Of a stretch of 64,000 bases of DNA, positions 57,970-64,000 are shown in pieces. The stretch lies in assembly GCA_016794625.1 (NCBI GenBank), contig JAEUGY010000016.1, forward strand, positions 62,001 to 126,000. Reading direction: 5' to 3'. The position numbers and the translations under genes were made by a program. Source of the stretch: Opitutaceae bacterium (GTDB taxonomy: Bacteria; Verrucomicrobiota; Verrucomicrobiia; Opitutales; Opitutaceae). Within the stretch, counting starts at the first letter, position 1; every line of letters begins with the position of its first letter. The notes under the pieces were generated by a model. It had not been told where the DNA came from. It saw nothing but the letters and a program-made list of their open reading frames with translations, and did not search any database.

Positions 57970-59745
57970 TCAGCGCGCGATGCCGAGCCGGGCGGCCGCC
58001 GCGGTGAGTTCTTCGCGGGATGCCGTCTGATACTTCTCCGGCAGAAACCGTCGGTCGGAACAGGCGAGCACCGCGGCGAGTTCCTGGAAGGTGACGAGGC
58101 GCGGATCGAGCGGATCGATGAAGGAATCGACGGCACCCTGCACGTCCTCGAGCCGGACATCGTCATCCCGTTTCGCCAGCACCGCCCGCTCCTTGGCCCG
58201 GATGAGGATCGCCTCCACGTCGCTTCCGGTGAGGGGCCGAGTGCCCAATTCGGTTCGCGCATAACCCAGCGTCGCTTCGCCCAAAGTGATTTTCTTGACC
58301 CGGGCAATGACGGTGAAGAGTTCCACCACCTCATCGGGCGACTGCGCGGCAAAGAGCGGCACACACAGACCGAACCGGCCCTGCCGCTTGAGGTCGATGG
58401 CCATGAGGTCGGGCCGCGAGGTCATCGCGATCCATAACTCGCGACCCCGGAGCGAGGAGTCGCCGAGGTGGGCGGCGAAGGCCGCAAAGACCCGCGATGA
58501 AATGCCGCTGTCACCATCGGAGGACCGGTTGCCGAACACCGCGTCGGCTTCGTCGACCACCACAATGACCGGCCCGAGGGCGCGGATCGTCATGAGAATG
58601 CGCGCCTGCTGGCGCTCCGTTTCGCCGACCCACTTGGAGCGGAACTCTCCGATCTCGAGCACGGGCAGTCCGCACTCGCTCGCAAAACAGTCGATCAGGA
58701 AGGACTTGCCTACACCGATGCGCCCCGGCACGAGCACGCCGCGCTCGAGCACATCGTCCTTCTGGTGCTTGATCAGCCACGCCAGTTCCCGCAGCCGCGC
58801 CTTGGCCGCGGTATGGGTGGCCACCTGGTCGAGGCTCACTCCAGGGCGCGGGTCCTTGAAGCGGACGAGGCCCTGGCAGTATTCTTCGATCAAGCGGCGC
58901 TTGCCGGCACTGAGCCGCTCCGAGGTCAACTTTTCACCGGTGCGCTTGGCGGTCATGACCAGCTGCTCGACCTGCAACAGCGACAATCCGGACGTGCGGC
59001 GCGCGAGGTCGTCGACGCTGAACTCGGTGGCCTCGGCGAGTTTCATATCGCTGCCCGGCCGGTCGAACCAACCGGAGCCAATGAACTGTCGCCGCGCCGC
59101 GAGATCGGGCAGCGCGATACGCACGCTGGCGACATGCGGATTGCGGGTCAGGTCCCCGTGCAATTCCGACAAGGTCTCTGTCACCAACACCACGCCGATG
59201 TCACCCAGCTGCAGCTCCGGAGCGGAGGCCCACTTCATCAGCGTGACCAGCGCGCGCCGTTCATCGACGCTCGCGCCTGACTCTTCCGAGGCCGGCACGA
59301 TCTTTTCCGGGAAGGTGACCACCAGCGTCACCCCCCGCTCCGTGCCTCGTTCTTCCGCGGCGCGCAGAAAGTAGCGTCGCAGCAGCGGTGCCAGCTGGAG
59401 AAAGTCGCGCGGCGGTCCCTCTTGGTGGTAAGCGGTGTTTTCCACCTCGTCGAAGATCCGCAGCCACTCGAAGAACCGCTGCTGCATGGCGGCGTTGCCG
59501 AACGTCAGCCCCTCGCCCAGATCGTAGTAGAGCAGCATGCCGCGACCGGCGAAAAGCCGGCGGGTGAGGAACGACTGCAGCGAGACATACTCCGGTTTGT
59601 CGCCCAGCGTCACCGGGAAGAGCTCAAAGATATTGCCGTGGAGCAGCAGGAGGCTGTGCGAGCCACTGTTCCAGAGCCGCGCCAGTTCGGCAGCCCAGGG
59701 GGGAAGAGGGGCTCGGGTCGGGGCGGCGGGGGGGACGGTGGACAT
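57970..59745 (-). CDS. Classic AAA+ ATPase with Vps4-like motifs
   Basis: This 591-residue cytosolic ATPase has an N-terminal half (about 15-230) that looks like a degenerate AAA-type fold (LLLLHGNIFELFPV, DIGVVLVTETLSELHGDL) without a Walker A motif. The C-terminal half is an intact classic AAA module: Walker A PGRIGVGKS (340-348), pore loop SKWVGETERQ (370-379), Walker B IVVVDEADAVF (394-404), and the second region of homology with arginine finger TSRPDLMAIDLKRQGRFG (442-459). The pore-loop K-W-V-G matches Vps4/spastin-type and FtsH-type unfoldases. It is in an operon with a PspA-family protein, the ESCRT-III homologue, so remodelling of PspA assemblies is the likely job (inference). Confidence 0.9.
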   Translation of the reverse strand: MSTVPPAAPTRAPLPPWAAELARLWNSGSHSLLLLHGNIFELFPVTLGDKPEYVSLQSFLTRRLFAGRGMLLYYDLGEGLTFGNAAMQQRFFEWLRIFDEVENTAYHQEGPPRDFLQLAPLLRRYFLRAAEERGTERGVTLVVTFPEKIVPASEESGASVDERRALVTLMKWASAPELQLGDIGVVLVTETLSELHGDLTRNPHVASVRIALPDLAARRQFIGSGWFDRPGSDMKLAEATEFSVDDLARRTSGLSLLQVEQLVMTAKRTGEKLTSERLSAGKRRLIEEYCQGLVRFKDPRPGVSLDQVATHTAAKARLRELAWLIKHQKDDVLERGVLVPGRIGVGKSFLIDCFASECGLPVLEIGEFRSKWVGETERQQARILMTIRALGPVIVVVDEADAVFGNRSSDGDSGISSRVFAAFAAHLGDSSLRGRELWIAMTSRPDLMAIDLKRQGRFGLCVPLFAAQSPDEVVELFTVIARVKKITLGEATLGYARTELGTRPLTGSDVEAILIRAKERAVLAKRDDDVRLEDVQGAVDSFIDPLDPRLVTFQELAAVLACSDRRFLPEKYQTASREELTAAAARLGIAR

Positions 59746-59766
59746 GGGAGGAGGCGGGGCGGAAAA

Positions 59767-59801
59767 TCCGAATGACGAATGACCAGTGGCCAGGGGCCAC
59801 G
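59767..59801. repeat. 7-nt-period array
   Basis: TCCGAAT, GACGAAT, GACCAGT, GGCCAGG and GGCCACG are in series between two operon genes. The start resembles the GACGAAT arrays. Confidence 0.55.
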
Positions 59802-59808
59802 GGTGGTC

Positions 59809-60747
59809 CTACTGGCGTTGGGGGGGGGCGGTGCGTTGGGGGGTGGGGGATGGGGTGGGGGTGGCGCTGGGGACCAGGCGGACGGGGAGGTCGGGCAGCT
59901 CGCGGGTGACGGACTGGTATTCATCCAGCTCCGACAACCACCGGTTGGTGGCGGAGAGGTGCTCGATGCTGGTGTCAATCCGGGCGCTGAGGGCGTCGGA
60001 GTTCTTGGCGGCGATGGCGTCGGCGCGGATCAGCTTTACCTGTTCGACCAGGCGCTCCTGCTCCGAGCGGACCAGGTCGTGGTTGGCCTGGGCTTGCTCA
60101 ATCCGGGCCAGGCGTTGCCGCAGCGTGGCGGCGCGTTCGAGGCGCGAGGTGAGCAGCCGTTGTTTCGACTCCAGCAGCGGCGAGCCCGGCTGGGTGGTTT
60201 TGAGGGTTTCGATTTCCCGGGCCAGCACGTCGGTCTCCGCAGAAATCGATGCGGCCAGCGCCGGGACCTGTTCCTTGCGCTCGGTTTCCAGGTAGACCTC
60301 GAGCGATTGCTCGACCGAGAGCATGCGCAGGTAGGTCCAGAGCAACTCATCGAGTTTTCGCAGCGGGGTGGGGAGAGAGAGTCCGGTCGCACGCTGCATC
60401 TCGCCCGAGGCGCGTTCGATGTCCTGGCAGACCGAGCCCAGTTGCGACAACCGCGTGCGGCGGGCCGGTGACAGGGCGGCGGAGAGCCGTTCATGCTCCT
60501 TCTGAAAAGCCACCAGCTGGGCCGCGGCCTCCTGCTCGCGAATCGCATCCTGTTTCGCGGTGACGGAGCGCCGGAAAAACGGCAGGTCCGGTCCGAAGAC
60601 CAGCCCCACCGCATACAACGTGGCTCCGGCCAGCAGACCGAGCGGCTGGCCGCTGGCAAAGCCCAGGCCGACCGTCAGCAGCGCCAGCCACAGGTGGTGG
60701 CGGCTGGTCCAGAAGAGACGGCGGTAGTTGGGCGGCGAGTCGCTCAC
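59809..60747 (-). CDS. Membrane coiled-coil protein of the PspA operon
   Basis: This 312-residue protein starts at GTG 60747. It has two closely spaced membrane segments near the N-terminus (about 15-52), then long coiled-coil helices (about 65-270: VAFQKEHERLSAALSPARRT, TSRLERAATLRQRLARIEQ, IRADAIAAKNSDALSARIDT), and a Pro/Thr-rich tail. The topology places the coils in the cytosol if both helices cross. No family name is recognised. Context suggests an inner-membrane platform that binds PspA or the AAA ATPase, a role played by PspB/C or LiaI in other systems; this is inference. Confidence 0.8.
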   Translation of the reverse strand: MSDSPPNYRRLFWTSRHHLWLALLTVGLGFASGQPLGLLAGATLYAVGLVFGPDLPFFRRSVTAKQDAIREQEAAAQLVAFQKEHERLSAALSPARRTRLSQLGSVCQDIERASGEMQRATGLSLPTPLRKLDELLWTYLRMLSVEQSLEVYLETERKEQVPALAASISAETDVLAREIETLKTTQPGSPLLESKQRLLTSRLERAATLRQRLARIEQAQANHDLVRSEQERLVEQVKLIRADAIAAKNSDALSARIDTSIEHLSATNRWLSELDEYQSVTRELPDLPVRLVPSATPTPSPTPQRTAPPQRQ

Positions 60748-60799
60748 GCAGACAGCGATAGAGAAACCCGCACGGAAGACAACGCCGCCGGCGGAGCCA

Positions 60800-62473
60800 T
60801 CACTCGACCGTGAACCACTGCACCTCGACGCGACGGTTCTTTTCGGCCTCCGTGCCGGACGGCTCCTCCCAGCCGCGGCCGATCGTTTCGATTCGAGCGG
60901 CTTCGACGGACAGACGCTGGGTCAAGGTGGACTTGATTTCGGCGGCACGGTTCTTGGAAAGCTCCATGGCCTTGAGCGCCATCTGCCGGACAAAGGCCTC
61001 GCCCCCCTCCTTGCGGAATTTGTCGACCAAGGCGTTGTCGACATGCCCGCGCAGCAGGATGGTCGAACCCGGACTGACCTGCAGCAATCGCTTGATCGAT
61101 TCCAAGTTGGTCATGTTTTCCGCATGCGTCAGATCGAGCTTGGAGGAGTTGGGTTCAAACAGGAACCGGATGTCCTTGCTCAGCAGCGGATCGCCTTCCA
61201 GAGCGCCGCCGCCCTGCGACCGGATCGGGGCGATGGCGACCGTCTGGCCCGCGAACGCACCAGCGGCCTGCAGAGCCTGCAGATAAGTGGCCACCATGTA
61301 CTTGTCGGCATCCGTCGGCTGGTCGATGAGCGAACCATAAGCGAGCAGGGCGGAACTGAAGATCCCGCTGAAGCTGCCGGCCGCGTCGATCGCGCCCGAG
61401 TAGAAGGCGAGGTTTTCGGGCAGGTTGGAGAGGTGGACCTTGGCCAGTTCCTCGCGGGCTTGGGTGGGCGACCATTTGAAACTCTTCGCGATCAGATCGA
61501 GATGGGCGGCGGCATTGTCGCGCACCTGCCGGTTGCCCTCGAGCACACCTTCCGTCAGACCGGCCATGATCTTCGGGTTGGCCTGGGCGAAGCCCTTGTT
61601 CACCACCAGAATGTCCGCGATGATGAGCAGGTTCTTGTTGGTCGTGAGCAACACGGCGGCGCCTTTGCTGGCGGCGACCACTTCGGTTGTCTTCGGCGCC
61701 CACGAGACGCAGCCGGCGAGCCGGCCCGATCCGCTTTCCAGGTCCTTCAGGAAAAGATCACCGGCGGTGAAAGCGTCCGCGGCGAAGAGCAGATTCAGCC
61801 GTTCCGGGTCGGCGCGGTCCGTCGGGGTGCGTAGCATGTGCACGCCGAGCCCCGCCTCCTGGGCGAGGTAGCGGATGAAAAAGTCCGACTCCGTGAACTG
61901 GGCCGTGACGAGGGTCTTGCCCTTCAGGTCGTTGATCCGCCGGATTTCCTTGCGCACGACCAGACCGTCCGCGCCGCGGGAGAAACCGATCTGCACGGGA
62001 GCGACCACCTGGAAGTTGCGACAGTACGCGGTCAGCACGTCCACCGTCGTGGCGGCCGCGGCGATGCGGCCGGCGTTGAGCGCGGGCCAGCTTTCCTCCT
62101 CGGAGAGCTTGATGCGCAGCTTGAAGCCGTGCTTGCGGAAGAAGAACGAGTTCTCCGTCGGCTCCAGGCCGCCGTTGGCCACGATGATGCCGGAATAGCC
62201 CGCGTATTCACTCAGCTCGAGATCGATGATGTTGTCCTTCGCCACATACGCGGCGGCGGGCGGCAGCAGCGGGCAGGCGTCGAGCGGGGCGACGAAATCT
62301 GCCGCATTGAGCGCGGACTCACCACCGCCTTTGGCCGGGGCCGACGGACCGGCGGACGCCGGATTGCTCCCGGAGACGGCGGCGGGATTCAAGCGGTCCC
62401 ACCACTTGTAGGCGCCAAGGCCGGCGGCGCCGAGAATCAGCAGGGTCAATACAACTTTACCGAGGGTCGTCAT
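60800..62473 (-). CDS. Substrate-binding protein fused to OmpA peptidoglycan-binding domain
   Basis: This 557-residue protein has an N-terminal membrane helix (about 5-25), a periplasmic-binding-protein type II domain (about 88-395: IVANGGLEPTENSFFFRKHG, LNAGRIAAAATTVDVLTAY, INDLKGKTLVTAQFTESDFF; NMT1/ABC-substrate-binding-like) and a C-terminal OmpA domain (about 433-557: FLFEPNSSKLDL, LLRGHVDNAL, SKNRAAEIKSTL, EKNRRVEVQWF). The OmpA part should bind peptidoglycan and the middle part a small ligand. No permease is present, so the ligand domain probably acts as a sensor in the PspA operon rather than in transport. Confidence 0.88.
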   Translation of the reverse strand: MTTLGKVVLTLLILGAAGLGAYKWWDRLNPAAVSGSNPASAGPSAPAKGGGESALNAADFVAPLDACPLLPPAAAYVAKDNIIDLELSEYAGYSGIIVANGGLEPTENSFFFRKHGFKLRIKLSEEESWPALNAGRIAAAATTVDVLTAYCRNFQVVAPVQIGFSRGADGLVVRKEIRRINDLKGKTLVTAQFTESDFFIRYLAQEAGLGVHMLRTPTDRADPERLNLLFAADAFTAGDLFLKDLESGSGRLAGCVSWAPKTTEVVAASKGAAVLLTTNKNLLIIADILVVNKGFAQANPKIMAGLTEGVLEGNRQVRDNAAAHLDLIAKSFKWSPTQAREELAKVHLSNLPENLAFYSGAIDAAGSFSGIFSSALLAYGSLIDQPTDADKYMVATYLQALQAAGAFAGQTVAIAPIRSQGGGALEGDPLLSKDIRFLFEPNSSKLDLTHAENMTNLESIKRLLQVSPGSTILLRGHVDNALVDKFRKEGGEAFVRQMALKAMELSKNRAAEIKSTLTQRLSVEAARIETIGRGWEEPSGTEAEKNRRVEVQWFTVE

Positions 62474-62490
62474 GGACAGGGGATTGAGGC

Positions 62491-62596
62491 TTTAAATTTG
62501 AGATTTGAGATTTGAAATTTGAGATTTGGGAGCCGGGGGGACTGGCGCGTCGGTTGAGTTCCGAGATTTAACGTTCAAATCTGAGATCTCAAATCG
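62491..62596. repeat. 7-nt-period arrays (TTGAGAT type), inverted pair
   Basis: TTGAGAT/TTGAAAT units at 62491-62529 repeat those at 28406-28450. A diverged inverted part is at 62563-62596 (ATCTGAGATCTCAAAT..). It occupies most of the 148-bp gap between pspA-like and SBP-OmpA genes and could form a hairpin in the mRNA. Confidence 0.75.
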
Positions 62597-62621
62597 CCAC
62601 CCCGTCCCCGGGGCGGCTTCT

Positions 62622-63383
62622 TCACTCGGTGATTTTCTGGCGCTCGGGCGGCGTCGTCGCGGCGGCGGCTGGAGTGGTGGTGCCGCCCTGGACGCGGCCC
62701 ATCTTGGCCTGGTATTCCTTGAACAGCATCGCGCCGCGGGCCTTGCGCATCTCCTGCTGGCGCTGGATGCCCGAACCCATCTCCTTGGCGAGGTCGAGCG
62801 TGGCGCGCATCTGGCCTTCGCTGCCGGCGGCCGACTGGCGCAGCTGCTGCATCGACTGGCCCAGCTCGCCGCCGACCATGCCCTGCAGCTCCGAGATGGA
62901 ACCCTTCATCATGCCGGCGAGGTTTTCGAGGGAGCGGCCGACCGCGACCTTGGCCTTGACGGATTCAAACTCTCGCTGGAAGCGCTGGATCTCGCGGAGA
63001 CTGTTGGCGATGATCTCGGTGTTCTGCTTGTAGAGGTCCTCGAGGTTCTTCAGCTGGTCCTGGTTCTCCGCGATGTCCTGCTCCAGCGCCGCCAGTTCTT
63101 CGGCGAAGTGGGCGCCATTGGCCTCGTCGTTGGCCGCGGCCGCCGCCTGCAGCAGGCCCTGCAGCTCGACGCGCTGACGCTCCTGGCGCTTGACCTGGTC
63201 CTTGAGCAGCGCCACCTGGCCGGCGAGCTGCCCGTTGGCGTAGTGGGCCTTGTCGGCCTTGGCCTTGGCGTCGCGGATACCGCGTTCGACGACCGCCTGG
63301 TTGATGGCGTCGGTCTCGGTGGCCTGTTCGGCCGCAAGTCCCATCCAGATGAAGACACGTTTGATGGCGCGAAAGAAACCCAT
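62622..63383 (-). CDS. PspA/IM30 (ESCRT-III-like) family protein
   Basis: This 253-residue, almost entirely helical protein starts at the ATG at 63383 (MGFFRAIKRVFIWMG), an amphipathic first helix as in PspA. Long coiled-coil helices follow (about 25-210): AVVERGIRDAKAKADKAHYA, VALLKDQVKRQERQRVELQG and REIQRFQREFESVKAKVAVG, ending in a Pro/Thr tail. PspA/IM30 proteins assemble on stressed membranes and belong to the ESCRT-III superfamily. The match is by pattern, since PspA sequences are diverse. It is followed by the SBP-OmpA, coiled-coil and AAA genes on the same strand, which supports an envelope-maintenance role. Confidence 0.82.
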   Translation of the reverse strand: MGFFRAIKRVFIWMGLAAEQATETDAINQAVVERGIRDAKAKADKAHYANGQLAGQVALLKDQVKRQERQRVELQGLLQAAAAANDEANGAHFAEELAALEQDIAENQDQLKNLEDLYKQNTEIIANSLREIQRFQREFESVKAKVAVGRSLENLAGMMKGSISELQGMVGGELGQSMQQLRQSAAGSEGQMRATLDLAKEMGSGIQRQQEMRKARGAMLFKEYQAKMGRVQGGTTTPAAAATTPPERQKITE

Positions 63384-63652
63384 GGTGTTTGGTACGATTG
63401 AGGTTGGCTGGCGAAAAAGGAGTGGTCGATGGCTTGCGGAGCGGACTGTGGACTCCGGAGCGGTGACGCCCGGCCACGGCGGGAGCGCGAAGCGACACGG
63501 CTTATACGAAAAAAGCCGGGGAGGGGGAATTACAAACGAACGCCGCCCGCCCAGTCCAGTTACGGTTCCCCTGCGCGGGTTTCCCGTCTCCGATTCAGCC
63601 GAGGCGGTCTGCCCGCCCGGAGGGTCCACACGGGGTGTTTCCCGGTGCCGGC

Positions 63653-64000
63653 TTACTTGCCGGCGGGCCGCTGAGTCGTGAGATTCTCGGTCACGCGAGC
63701 CTGGTGACTGAAATAGTGGTCGCTGAGCAGGGGGTAGAGCCCGTAGAGCCGCTGCAGCAGGTCGGCGAGCAGGTCGCTCAAGCGGGTGGGCTTGATCGGA
63801 TCGGCTTCGGGCACCCGGGTCGGCGATCCAAAGCGGCTGTCCACGGGCAGTGCCGCGAGGAAGCGCAGGATCGCGGCCACCGCCTCCACCGCCGCCTCAT
63901 CATGGTCGTCCGGAGTGTCGGAGGCCACGGCGCGGAGGCTGGTCTTGATGCGGTGCAGGTTGTGAAAAAGGCTGCGCGGAGCGTCGGGTTGCTGGAGGAA
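63653..64000 (-). CDS. Unknown protein, N-terminus cut by window edge
   Basis: Only the last 115 residues are visible; the frame is open to the right end. The segment is helical and acidic: FLQQPDAPRSLFHNLHRI, DEAAVEAVAAILRFLAALP, LSDLLADLLQRLYGLYPLL. No motif is recognised. It is 269 bp upstream of the PspA-family gene on the same strand and may be the first visible member of that operon, possibly a cytosolic regulator or adaptor. Confidence 0.65.
   Translation of the reverse strand, partial: FLQQPDAPRSLFHNLHRIKTSLRAVASDTPDDHDEAAVEAVAAILRFLAALPVDSRFGSPTRVPEADPIKPTRLSDLLADLLQRLYGLYPLLSDHYFSHQARVTENLTTQRPAGK

Overview
The window is high-GC DNA from a Gram-negative bacterium that looks like a member of the Verrucomicrobiota, most likely Opitutaceae or a close relative. 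That placement is an inference. It rests on the style of the TonB-dependent receptor, a VPDSG/PEP-CTERM-type sorting signal, many secreted glycoside hydrolases next to a sulfatase, a membrane-fused ECF sigma factor, and short palindromic and tandem repeats in most larger intergenic gaps. Prophage, insertion sequences, CRISPR arrays and rRNA were looked for and not seen. One tRNA gene, tRNA-Arg(TCG), is present.

Layout. Positions 1-4.5 kb hold a sulfatase (cut by the left edge) translationally coupled to a TonB-dependent receptor, with a divergent LacI-type regulator and a perfect palindrome at its start. Positions 4.6-14.2 kb carry a TPR protein, a GH43-like protein, a lipoprotein, an Hsp70-like (YegD-type) ATPase, a Ca2+/Na+ antiporter, a PQQ-type beta-propeller and a GH127-like enzyme. 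Positions 14.2-22.2 kb hold small or unknown proteins, a VPDSG-CTERM protein, PhzF, MOSC and VOC proteins, and two clusters of a 130-bp repeat. Positions 22.9-36.3 kb hold two PLP decarboxylases, a CehA-type metallohydrolase, a glycosidase, a GntP permease, an FAD oxidase and a large GH106-like enzyme. Positions 36.8-43.7 kb hold the tRNA, a GntR/LacI hybrid regulator, a four-gene ABC exporter-type operon and a POT transporter. Positions 43.8-48.2 kb hold an ECF sigma factor fused to a TonB C-terminal domain, its coiled-coil partner, a DUF2167 protein and an unknown membrane protein. Positions 48.4-57.3 kb carry a DUF1080 protein, a YCII protein, a GH29 fucosidase, a PAP2/NodB pair, a CadD-like transporter, a two-domain redoxin and a PfkB kinase. 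Positions 57.4-64.0 kb form a minus-strand operon containing a PspA/IM30 (ESCRT-III-like) protein, a substrate-binding/OmpA fusion, a membrane coiled-coil protein, a classic AAA ATPase with Vps4-like motifs and an FKBP isomerase.

How it works together. Much of the window suits a polysaccharide degrader: import of sulfated or deoxy-sugar glycans and trimming by sulfatase, fucosidase, rhamnosidase-like, arabinofuranosidase-like and DUF1080 enzymes. The two most unusual systems are envelope-related. One is the PspA plus Vps4-like AAA operon, which reads as a bacterial ESCRT-like membrane-maintenance module with a periplasmic sensor. The other is the sigma-TonB fusion, which could link outer-membrane or energised-membrane status directly to transcription. 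The non-coding DNA is also notable for short arrays of different sequences that share a 7-nt period, several of which supply the stop codon and last residues of the preceding gene.
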